A stretch of DNA of 14,032 nt. It comes from CAZDML01 sp964506645. Its GTDB lineage: Bacteria; Elusimicrobiota; Elusimicrobia; 2-01-FULL-59-12. Below the pieces are notes generated by a model. It had not been told where the DNA came from. It saw only the letters and a list, made by a program, of their open reading frames with translations, and ran no database searches. Made by a program: the position numbers and the translations under genes. Below are positions 1 through 6,301 of the stretch, piece by piece (position 1 is the stretch's first letter; each line of letters opens with the position of its first letter). The DNA lies in assembly GCA_964506645.1 (NCBI GenBank), contig CAZDML010000049.1:1-14032 (forward strand), written 5' to 3'.

Positions 1-601
1 GCGCTTGGGCACCGATGCTGAAAAAAAATTCTGGAACAAGGGCATTTCCGCCTGTGCGACCTGCGACGGGGCACTCCCCCTATTCCGCAACAACCCGATT
101 TTCGTCATCGGCGGGGGAGATACCGCCATGGAAGAAGCGCTTTACCTCACACGGTTCGGTTCCTCCGTGACGATTGTGCACCGTCGCAAAGAATTCCGTG
201 CGTCGCAGGTCATGCTCAAACGGGCTCAATCAAATCCCAAAATTCAGTGGAAAGTTCCGTATACCTTAGAAGACACCGCTGGTGAGGATACGCTGGGCCA
301 ACTCACACTCAAAAATGTCGATACGGGGAAGGTGGAAAAGGTGAATGCCAGTGGGCTGTTTCTGGCCATCGGTCATGAACCCAACACCGGCATCTTCAAA
401 GGCCTCATTACGCTCGATGAAACGGGATACATTTTGACGGACGGCAACACTCGCACCAATATCCCCGGCGTTTTTGCCGCGGGGGACTGCGTCGACCACA
501 CCTACCGCCAGGCGATTACGGCTGCGGGCCAAGGTTGTATGGCCGCTATCCAAGCCGAGCGCTTGCTCGAATACGAAGAACATAGCGTTTCCCATATTTA
601 A
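1..601 (+). CDS. trxB: Thioredoxin reductase, C-terminal part (5' end outside window)
   Basis: FAD/NADPH-dependent disulfide reductase that reduces thioredoxin in the cytoplasm. The visible part (about 199 residues, frame starting at base 2) begins just before the redox-active CATC motif (codons at 53-64, followed by DGA). Next comes the NADPH-binding domain with the GGGDTAMEEA dinucleotide motif, and the HRRKEFRAS segment typical of 2'-phosphate recognition. It closes with the FAD-domain signature GVFAAGDCVDHTYRQA near the C-terminus. The N-terminal FAD-binding GxGxxG region lies upstream of the window, so about one third of a usual ~310-residue protein is missing. It ends at a TAA at 599-601. 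I see no convincing hairpin terminator behind it, but a new promoter lies before the next gene, so it probably belongs to a preceding unit. The TTG at 5 is internal sequence, not a start. Confidence 0.95.
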   Translation, partial: RLGTDAEKKFWNKGISACATCDGALPLFRNNPIFVIGGGDTAMEEALYLTRFGSSVTIVHRRKEFRASQVMLKRAQSNPKIQWKVPYTLEDTAGEDTLGQLTLKNVDTGKVEKVNASGLFLAIGHEPNTGIFKGLITLDETGYILTDGNTRTNIPGVFAAGDCVDHTYRQAITAAGQGCMAAIQAERLLEYEEHSVSHI

Positions 602-639
602 AAGCAAAAACATGCCTATAAATTGATCTGTTTCTATTC

Positions 640-668
640 TTGATAAGAACAGTCATATATGGTATCCT
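640..668 (+). promoter_or_regulatory. Predicted sigma70-type promoter of the Fe-S operon
   Basis: A -35 element TTGATA (640-645) and a -10 element TATCCT (663-668) are separated by exactly 17 bp. Transcription would start around 675, some 18 bp before the rrf2 ATG. It lies in the only sizeable gap of the window, upstream of a run of closely packed genes, and is the obvious candidate for the operon promoter. A TATAAA at 617-622 is a weaker alternative with no good partner. Prediction from sequence only. Confidence 0.6.
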
Positions 669-679
669 TACCTATATAT
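655..679 (+). promoter_or_regulatory. Inverted repeat overlapping the -10 box, likely Rrf2 operator
   Basis: Six-base arms ATATAT (655-660) and ATATAT (674-679) are mutually complementary. Inside them GGTA (661-664) faces TACC (669-672), with one extra T at 673 between the inner and outer right arms. The element covers the -10 box and the predicted start site, where a bound repressor would block RNA polymerase. Rrf2-family proteins bind AT-rich dyads of about this length and often repress their own gene, so the neighbouring rrf2 product is the natural ligand. The match is to general architecture, not to a defined consensus. Confidence 0.5.
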
Positions 680-692
680 AGGAGAAAGGGTT

Positions 693-1187
693 ATGCTCCA
701 AGTCAGCTCCAAAACCGAATATGGCATGCGATGCCTCCGCCTTGTCGCTTTAGAAGGGGCAGAAAAAGCGTTATCGCTTTCTGACATTGCTCGCCGTGAG
801 CATGTACCCAAACCCTATGCCCAGCAGATCATGCACCAGTTGCGGCGCGCCGGCCTGGTCAAAAGCACCCGCGGCACACAAGGCGGATTTACACTGGCCA
901 AACCTTCCAGCGAAATTTCTGTGGGCGATATCTTACGCGTTCTAGAAAATAATGCATCGGCCAATGCCTGTGAAACGTTTAATAAGAAAAACGAATGCGG
1001 ACATATGGGGGACTGCAGTATTCGACCCGTTTGGGAAACGGTGGCCCAACGTTTGTGGGCCGCACTCGATCACATTACTTTGAACGATTTGATCAAAGAT
1101 GAAAAATCTGTGTCGAAGCGGCTGGAGATCGAACTTCCCGTGTTAAACAGTCCCGGATCATCCGGGCACGCCTGCCACTGCGGATAA
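693..1187 (+). CDS. Rrf2/IscR-family Fe-S-sensing transcriptional regulator
   Basis: 164 residues, the usual size for the family. The N-terminal winged helix-turn-helix (about residues 1-82) has the typical opening VSSKTEYGMRCLRLVAL, the recognition-helix region VPKPYAQQIMHQLRRAGLV and the wing segment STRGTQGGFTLAKP. Three cysteines follow, C93, C102 and C108 (spacing CX8CX5C), in the position where IscR and NsrR hold an Fe-S cluster, so the protein probably senses cluster status rather than cysteine as CymR does. The tail ends in an extra Cys-His-Cys (C161, H162, C163). The start is supported by AGGAGA (680-685) seven bases upstream of the ATG. It heads the Fe-S biogenesis genes, 10 bp before iscU, and likely represses its own promoter. 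Whether it is IscR-like, SufR-like or another subgroup cannot be settled here. Confidence 0.9.
   Translation: MLQVSSKTEYGMRCLRLVALEGAEKALSLSDIARREHVPKPYAQQIMHQLRRAGLVKSTRGTQGGFTLAKPSSEISVGDILRVLENNASANACETFNKKNECGHMGDCSIRPVWETVAQRLWAALDHITLNDLIKDEKSVSKRLEIELPVLNSPGSSGHACHCG
1152..1166 (+). repeat. Perfect GC-rich inverted repeat at the 3' end of rrf2
   Basis: CCCGGAT (1152-1158) and ATCCGGG (1160-1166) are perfect complements around one central base. As RNA it would form a 5-bp CCGGG-type stem with a 5-base loop. It lies within the last codons of rrf2, about 30 bp before iscU. No T-tract follows, so it is not an intrinsic terminator. It could be an mRNA processing or stability element, or simply a by-product of the codons (Ser-Pro-Gly-Ser-Ser-Gly). 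Confidence 0.35.
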
Positions 1188-1197
1188 ACAAACAGCG

Positions 1198-1671
1198 ATG
1201 AAAGAAACCAAAGATGTCTTGATGGATCACTTTATGAACCCGCGCAATGTCGGCGACTTGCCGAACGCCGATGGCATGGGGGAAGTGGGGAATCCGCTCT
1301 GCGGCGACATCATCCGGCTCTATCTGAAAATTAAAAATGACCAGATTGAAAATGCCTCGTTCAAAACGTTCGGCTGCCGTGCCGCCATCGCAACAAGCTC
1401 CATTTTGACCGAACTGGTGAAAGGAAAAAAAATTTCCTAAGCGCTCAAGATCACCAAGGACGACATTGCCAAGGTTCTCGGCAATCTCCCGCCTCTCAAA
1501 CAAAACTGTGCCAAGCTTGCCGAACTCGCGCTAAAAGCTTCGCTGGGGGACTACTACGCCCGCACGAAAAACGATCACAAACTTGCGCTTGAGATTGATG
1601 AGCGCATCCACAACCCTCAAGAATGGCGCAGAGGAGATCTCTCCCTGGAAGACTCCGGTTCGCCGCTCTAA
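1198..1671 (+). pseudogene. iscU: IscU/NifU-type Fe-S scaffold, frame interrupted by one in-frame TAA
   Basis: Scaffold on which [2Fe-2S] clusters are built from sulfur delivered by a cysteine desulfurase. The frame from ATG 1198 gives 80 residues with MNPRNVGD, GNPLCGD (C35, D37) and FKTFGCRAAIA (C60). It meets TAA at 1438-1440, then continues in the same frame to a second TAA at 1669-1671 with clearly homologous sequence: ALKITKDDIAKVLGNLPP, then C104 in KQNCAKLAELALKAS, then DYY. Read through, the product is 157 residues, close to the family length. IscU proteins usually have Glu at the stop position (KG-K-x-x-x-E-A), so a single GAA-to-TAA change explains it. No ATG, GTG or TTG follows soon after the stop, so a separate C-terminal product is unlikely. 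The Cys60-Cys104 spacing is IscU-like, not the longer SufU spacing. The His before the third Cys is replaced by Asn103. No clear ribosome binding site precedes 1198. Confidence 0.85.
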
Positions 1672-2708
1672 TGCCTATGGCGACGGCTCGCTCATACCCC
1701 TTTTCCAAGCAAACCGTCGAAGCCCTTTCCGCCTATAAAAAAGAACCCTCTTGGATGCTCGACATCCGCCTGCGTGCCTGGGCCATGGCCGAAAAGTTTT
1801 TAGCCCAGAAACCGGCCGCTTTGGAAGGTCTCGAAGCATTCACCGAACCGCCCAAGATATCTGTGCCTATGAAAGAATGGCCGCGTGATCTCTCGCACGC
1901 CCTGGAAGAACGCGGGGATGAAGAAGGATTAATCGTTCAGCGCGATAGCACGATCCTCTCCCGAGCTATTTCCAAAGAGCAGGCGGCACACGGCGCCCTC
2001 TTTACCGATTTGCACACCGCCGTTCGTGAGATGCCCGATCTCGTGAAAAAGTATTTTGGCCAGCAAGCCTGGCCCGATACGCTGGCCAAAGCCCTCAACA
2101 CCGCTTTTTGGAGCGGAGGCAGTTTTCTCTTTGTGCCGGCCAACGTTGCCATCCATCTTCCCTTTCACACCTGCTACTGGGTGAGCACCCCGCAAACGGG
2201 ACTTTTCCCGCGCACCATTATGGTTGCTGAACGCGGAGCTGTGGTGTCGATGATCGATGAATTTTTGTCGCCGACCTGGGACAGCCCGGGGCATTCCACA
2301 GGTTGCGCAGAAATCTGGGTCGCCGATCGCGCCCGCGCGCATTATCTGACCATTGAAAACCTGGCAGGAACCATTCGTCATGCCCATCACGAAGAAGCAC
2401 AGATCGATGTGTCTGGCAAACTGATTTCATTTTCAGTGTCGATGGGCGCCAACAGCCGCCGAGAAGGCATTGCCTTTTCGCTTCGGGACGCTTCTTCGGA
2501 AGGCGCCACAACGTCCGGCCGTGAATTTAATCTGCCGACCAGCGCTGAAGCGGAGGTGCATGCCTATTTAGAAAGTGCTCTTGCACACCTTCCCACGGGC
2601 GCACTGAGAGAAAAACTGCGGCATCTGGTGATCGGACAGCTCACCGGGCACCGCCCAACGCTCACTTTAGAAAAGGTTGCTGAGCTTCACCCTGAGGTAC
2701 GTTTATGA
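1671..2708 (+). CDS. Short SufB/SufD-family Fe-S assembly protein
   Basis: 345 residues from the ATG at 1671, which overlaps the iscU-frame stop by one base (TAATG) and suggests coupling; an in-frame ATG at 1623 lies inside iscU and is rejected. SufB and SufD form the SufBC2D scaffold complex with the ATPase SufC. Family traits: EPSWMLDIRLRAWAMAEKF near the N-terminus, then FTDLHTAVREMPDLVKKYFG, WSGGSFLFVPANVAIHLPF, GLFPRTIMVAERGAVVSMIDEFLSPT and ARAHYLTIENLA. The C-terminal helical part is recognisable (AYLESALAHLPTGALREKLRHLV). SufB and SufD usually exceed 400 residues. Here most of the C-terminal half of the beta-helix, which carries the interface residues for cluster building, is missing while the frame stays open. 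SufC is not adjacent. It reads more like a degenerate SufD/SufB paralogue than a complete scaffold; which of the two is unclear. Confidence 0.75.
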   Translation: MPMATARSYPFSKQTVEALSAYKKEPSWMLDIRLRAWAMAEKFLAQKPAALEGLEAFTEPPKISVPMKEWPRDLSHALEERGDEEGLIVQRDSTILSRAISKEQAAHGALFTDLHTAVREMPDLVKKYFGQQAWPDTLAKALNTAFWSGGSFLFVPANVAIHLPFHTCYWVSTPQTGLFPRTIMVAERGAVVSMIDEFLSPTWDSPGHSTGCAEIWVADRARAHYLTIENLAGTIRHAHHEEAQIDVSGKLISFSVSMGANSRREGIAFSLRDASSEGATTSGREFNLPTSAEAEVHAYLESALAHLPTGALREKLRHLVIGQLTGHRPTLTLEKVAELHPEVRL

Positions 2709-4136
2709 TGGATGTCAAAAAAATTAAAAAAGACTTTCCAATTCTGACACGCAAAGTCCACGGCAAGCGCTTGGTCTATCTGGACAATGCCGCGACCACG
2801 CAAAAACCTCTGAGCGTGATTGAGACCGAGGACCGCTACTACCGCGAGACCAACGCCAATATTCACCGCGGTATTCACACCCTGAGCGAAGAAGCCACGG
2901 CGCTCTACGAAGGAGCTCGCGAAAAGATTGCTGGATTTATCGGTTCTCCGGCACCAGAAAGCATTCTCTTTACCCGCGGAACGACGGAAGCCATCAACCT
3001 CGTAGCACACGGATGGGGCCGCAAGTTCTTAAAAGAAGGGGACGAAATTCTACTGACCGCTTTCGAACACCATTCCAATCTCGTGCCTTGGCAGATGACG
3101 GCGGAAGTCACCGGTGCCAAACTCAAATTTATTCCGCTCACCCCGGAAGGCCTTCTCGACCTTTCTAAACTCGATCAGATCCTGACCCGGAAAACAAAAC
3201 TCGTGAGTTTCACAGCCATGTCGAATGTGCTGGGAACCATCACCCCCGTGCGCGAGATCACACAGCGCGCCCACGCCGTGGGTGCCAAGGTCTTTGTCGA
3301 TGNNNNNNNNNNCTCGTCCTCGAAGAAGATATGCGTGTAACCCAGATCGAGGCTGGAATTCGGCGCCGGCAATGCCCGGTCGCGCGGCCACCCGCGGACC
3401 GCCAGCAGCCTGTCCTTGATGTCGAGGACGGCCAGATACTCGATCTGCCCGTTGCCCCGGCTCTCGTCGTGGTTTGCCTGCACGGTCGCTAAGTCGCGCT
3501 GCGCAAGCGGCGCCGCATATGACGATCAAGGTCGCCGATTGGCAATGCGATTTCATGGCATTTTCGGCTCACAAGATGCTCGGGCCGACGGGGGTTGGCG
3601 CTTTGTATGGCAAGCTCGACCTTTTAGATAGCATGGACCCGTTTATGGGTGGGGGGGATATGATTTTGGAAGTCACCCGCGAGAAATCGACCTGGAATGA
3701 ACTGCCTGCCAAGTTCGAAGCGGGCACACCCAACATTGCGGGGAACATCGCCTTCGGAGCAGCCATCGATTACCTTCAATCGGTGGGCATGGATGCGATC
3801 CGCCAGCACGAGCGTGAAATCACAGCCTATGCCCTTGAACAGTTGTCCAAAGATTCGAAAGTACATATTTACGGACCCAAAGATGCGGCCCTCCGCGGTG
3901 GGGTCGTCTCATTTAACTACGGAGATATTCACCCGCATGACATCGGAACCTTGCTGGATCAGGAAGGCATCGCCATCCGCGCCGGCCATCACTGCTGTCA
4001 GCCCCTCATGAACGACTATGGCATCAGCGGCACCGCTCGGGCTAGCTTCTACATCTACAACACCCGGGAAGATGTGGACGCCTTAGCCGTTGCCCTCAAA
4101 AAAGCCTCCGCCCTCTTTGAAGGGGCCTCGCTTTGA
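2705..4136 (+). CDS. sufS: SufS cysteine desulfurase, interrupted by an assembly gap and foreign fragment
   Basis: PLP enzyme that converts cysteine to alanine and passes the sulfur as a persulfide to the Fe-S scaffold. The 5' part (2705-3302) encodes residues 1-199 with LVYLDNAATTQKP, NIHRGIHTLSEEAT and TAFEHHSNLVPWQ, ending at VFVD. The 3' part resumes at about 3499 with AQAAPHM. It carries the PLP lysine in FSAHKMLGPTGVGALYG (K225 after joining) and the catalytic cysteine in RAGHHCCQPLMNDYG (C365, with C366 next to it). Joining 2705-3302 to 3499-4136 gives exactly 412 codons, 411 residues, the normal SufS size. The intervening 196 nt shifts frame and is not SufS. GAGG (2694-2697) precedes the ATG, which overlaps the upstream stop by 4 bp (ATGA). 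The gene is very likely intact in the organism. Confidence 0.92.
3303..3312. other. Assembly gap (10 Ns)
   Basis: Ten undetermined bases inside sufS, directly after the codon for Asp199 plus one base. A fixed run of 10 Ns is a scaffolding placeholder, so the true distance between the flanks is not known from the sequence. The reading-frame argument says the native gap is essentially zero. Confidence 0.98.
3313..3498 (-). other. Foreign GC-rich coding fragment inserted in sufS (probable misassembly)
   Basis: On the minus strand this 186-nt piece is one open frame of 62 codons with no stop, reading RDLATVQANHDESRGNG and, further on, LAVLDIKDRLLAVRGWP and LGYTHIFFEDE. From 3483 down to 3313, 50 of 57 codons end in G or C, well above the neighbouring genes, and the peptide has the texture of a real protein. 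It matches nothing expected in SufS and has no start or end of its own. It is bounded by the N-run on one side and by resumed SufS coding on the other. I do not recognise the protein. Most likely it is a read or small contig from another organism placed in the gap. The right boundary is uncertain by about 10 bases. Confidence 0.75.
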
Positions 4137-4462
4137 GCACCGATGCCCCGGCTGGAATGCCCAGCGAAGCACAAATAAAGGAAGCGATTCGGCCTATCCA
4201 GGACCCGGAGATCCACCTGGGGATATTGGACTTGGGGTTAATTTATGGTGTAGAATCACATCCGAACGGGACAGTTCGAGTTCGTATGACACTAACCAGT
4301 CCCTCGTGTCCCGTGGGACCCCTCCTTCAAGCACAGGTTCACGCGGCTGTCTTAAAACTTCCCGGTGTGCAAGAGGCTAAGGTGGAACTGGTGTGGGACC
4401 CTCAATGGGACCCCCGCACGATGGCAACTGACGATATCAAGATGGAACTAGGCTTACTTTAA
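4133..4462 (+). CDS. sufT: SufT/MIP18-family (DUF59) Fe-S maturation protein
   Basis: 109-residue stand-alone MIP18-family domain. Such proteins (SufT, PaaD-like) help mature or repair Fe-S proteins, especially [4Fe-4S] clients, though the exact chemistry is unsettled. Family motifs are DPEIHLGILDLGLIY (residues 24-38) and TLTSPSCPVGPLL around C59, the conserved cysteine. The start is a TTG at 4133 overlapping the sufS stop by 4 bp (TTGA), with GAAGGGG (4119-4125) at a suitable distance; the in-frame ATG at residue 9 is an alternative. The position directly after sufS is the common place for sufT in suf operons. Downstream Mrp lacks the MIP18 domain that many Mrp proteins carry at their N-terminus, so this protein may supply that function in trans. 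Confidence 0.88.
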   Translation: MSTDAPAGMPSEAQIKEAIRPIQDPEIHLGILDLGLIYGVESHPNGTVRVRMTLTSPSCPVGPLLQAQVHAAVLKLPGVQEAKVELVWDPQWDPRTMATDDIKMELGLL

Positions 4463-4483
4463 AACTAATTAGGAGCTTCTGAA

Positions 4484-6280
4484 ATGAAACGAAAGACAGT
4501 GTCGGTTTGGGTGGGCGGCGCAGCCGGTGACGGGATTGCCTCAGTCGGCGAATCGCTTGCGAAAATTTTTGCACGCAACGGACTTCATGTCTATGCGTAT
4601 AACAGCTATCAATCCGTCATCCGTGGCGGCCACGTGTGGTGGCAGATGCGCGCGGGATCGGAAAAGGTCTACACCCAGCCGGACGACTGTCATTTGCTCA
4701 TCTGTCTGAACCAGGACACCATCGACCAACACGCCTTGGGCGTGGCCAAGGGCGGCGGCATTCTCTTTAACTCGGACCGCCTCCAGGTGCGCCCGGAACA
4801 TCTCAAGAACGGCGCCCAGTCTATGGGCCTGCCGATGAGCCAGCTAACGAAGCTGCCCATTATGCAGAACACAGTCGCTACCGGCGCCTTCATGTTCCTC
4901 ACCGACCTCCCTCTTGCCAGTCTCGAAAAAGCCCTCGAAGAACGTTTCGCAAAAAAGAAAGCAGAAATCATTAAAGCCAATATCGAAGCCGCCCGTGCAG
5001 GTTACGAATACGCGAAGAAAAATTGGAAAGCTCTGGGCCTCGGCCTGGAAGTGTCCAACAAACAGCGTCTCGTGATGACCGGCAACCAGGGCTTTGCCAT
5101 CGGCGCCTTGGCTGCCAACTGCCGCGTCTACACGGCTTATCCGATGACGCCGGCCTCTTCCATTCTCCACTTCCTGGCTCCGAACGGCCCCAAAAACGGC
5201 TGTCTCGTGAAGCAATGTGAAGATGAAATCGCCGCCATGAACATGGCGGTCGGCGCCGGCCAAACCGGTGCACGCGCCATGACTGGAACCTCTGGCGGCG
5301 GATTTGCGCTCATGACGGAAGCGGTGGGTCTAGCCGGGATGCTCGAAACCCCCGTGGTCGTTGTCAATGTGCAGCGCGGCGGACCGTCCACCGGTCTTCC
5401 GACAAAAATGGAACAGGGCGACCTCTTCCAAGTATTGGGCGCCAGCCAAGGCGAATTCCCGCGCATTATTCTTGGCCCCGGAACGATTGAAGAAGCCTAT
5501 CAGATGACCGTGGATGCTTTTAACCTTTCGGACCGATTCCAGTGCCCGACGCTAATGCTCTCAGACTTGATGCTGTCGGAACACACCGAAACTGTCGACA
5601 AACTCGACTTAAACGTCAAAATCGATCGCGGCGAAATCGTGGACAAGTGGAATGAATCAGACGGCATCTATAAGCGCTATGCGATTACCCCGTCCGGCAT
5701 TTCGCCTCGCGTGCTGCCGGGAACGGCCAACGCGATGTATGTGTCACCCTCAGACGAACACAACGAACGAGGCGAAGTCATCTCGGACGTTTTCACCGAC
5801 CCGGTCATGCGTAAGGCGATGGTCGAAAAACGCTTCCGCAAAATGGATGGCGCGAAGAAAGAACTCGCGAAGCTCTATCCCGTGGTTGTGGAAGGTCCAG
5901 CCGATGCCGATGTCACCCTGGTCGGCTGGGGTTCGTCGATCAACCTGCGCCGCGCACTTCTGCGCCGCCTCCAGGAAGATGGCGTGAAAGCGAATATCTT
6001 CTCGATCAAAGTGGTCGCACCCTTCCTTACAGAAGAAGTGACTGCCGTGCTTTCCAAGTGTAAACGCCCGGTCATGATCGAAAACAACTTCACCTCGCAG
6101 ATGAGCCGACTCGTCCGCATGGAAACCGGCATCCACATTAAAGAACGGATCCTGAAGTACGACGGCGAACCGTTCTACACCGGCGAAACCTATGCACAAC
6201 TGAAGAAAATCTTGAGCAAGAATCCTCCGTCCGCCACCGCGGCAGAACCCGTGACACTGGCCGCGGGTGGGGTTCGTTAA
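4484..6280 (+). CDS. korA: 2-oxoacid:ferredoxin oxidoreductase, fused gamma-alpha subunit
   Basis: 598 residues, a fusion typical of two-subunit 2-oxoacid:ferredoxin oxidoreductases, which oxidatively decarboxylate a 2-oxoacid to acyl-CoA with ferredoxin as acceptor or run in reverse under reducing conditions. Residues 1 to about 185 are the gamma domain (WVGGAAGDGIASVGE at 9-23, YQSVIRGGHVWWQMR at 42-56). From about 195 the alpha domain begins (MTGNQGFAIGALAAN). It holds the YPMTPASS motif (219-226; YPITP-type, substrate and subunit contact), the segment VQRGGPSTGLPTKMEQGDL (296-314), and a C-terminal domain that binds CoA in the family. AGGAG (4471-4475) lies 8 bases before the ATG. 2-Oxoglutarate is the best substrate guess from architecture; pyruvate or another 2-oxoacid cannot be excluded. 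Confidence 0.9.
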   Translation: MKRKTVSVWVGGAAGDGIASVGESLAKIFARNGLHVYAYNSYQSVIRGGHVWWQMRAGSEKVYTQPDDCHLLICLNQDTIDQHALGVAKGGGILFNSDRLQVRPEHLKNGAQSMGLPMSQLTKLPIMQNTVATGAFMFLTDLPLASLEKALEERFAKKKAEIIKANIEAARAGYEYAKKNWKALGLGLEVSNKQRLVMTGNQGFAIGALAANCRVYTAYPMTPASSILHFLAPNGPKNGCLVKQCEDEIAAMNMAVGAGQTGARAMTGTSGGGFALMTEAVGLAGMLETPVVVVNVQRGGPSTGLPTKMEQGDLFQVLGASQGEFPRIILGPGTIEEAYQMTVDAFNLSDRFQCPTLMLSDLMLSEHTETVDKLDLNVKIDRGEIVDKWNESDGIYKRYAITPSGISPRVLPGTANAMYVSPSDEHNERGEVISDVFTDPVMRKAMVEKRFRKMDGAKKELAKLYPVVVEGPADADVTLVGWGSSINLRRALLRRLQEDGVKANIFSIKVVAPFLTEEVTAVLSKCKRPVMIENNFTSQMSRLVRMETGIHIKERILKYDGEPFYTGETYAQLKKILSKNPPSATAAEPVTLAAGGVR

Positions 6281-6301
6281 CTTACTAAGGAGAAATGAAT
6301 C

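Noticed and set aside
602..640. Intrinsic terminator after trxB
   Set aside because: I found no GC-rich stem followed by a T-run in this stretch.
1438..1440. Selenocysteine or pyrrolysine recoding at the iscU stop
   Set aside because: Those use TGA and TAG, not TAA, and the expected residue is Glu, not a catalytic Cys.
1623..1670. Upstream in-frame ATG for the SufB/SufD-like gene
   Set aside because: It would add 16 residues encoded inside the iscU frame. The ATG at 1671 overlapping the stop as TAATG gives the expected N-terminus.
1929..2511. Overlapping minus-strand open frames opposite the SufB/SufD-like gene
   Set aside because: The + strand shows SufB/SufD family sequence; the antisense peptides have no recognisable family features.
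3303..3498. Small mobile element or programmed frameshift in sufS
   Set aside because: There are no terminal inverted repeats, no target duplication and no transposase, and the piece abuts a run of Ns. An assembly artefact is simpler.
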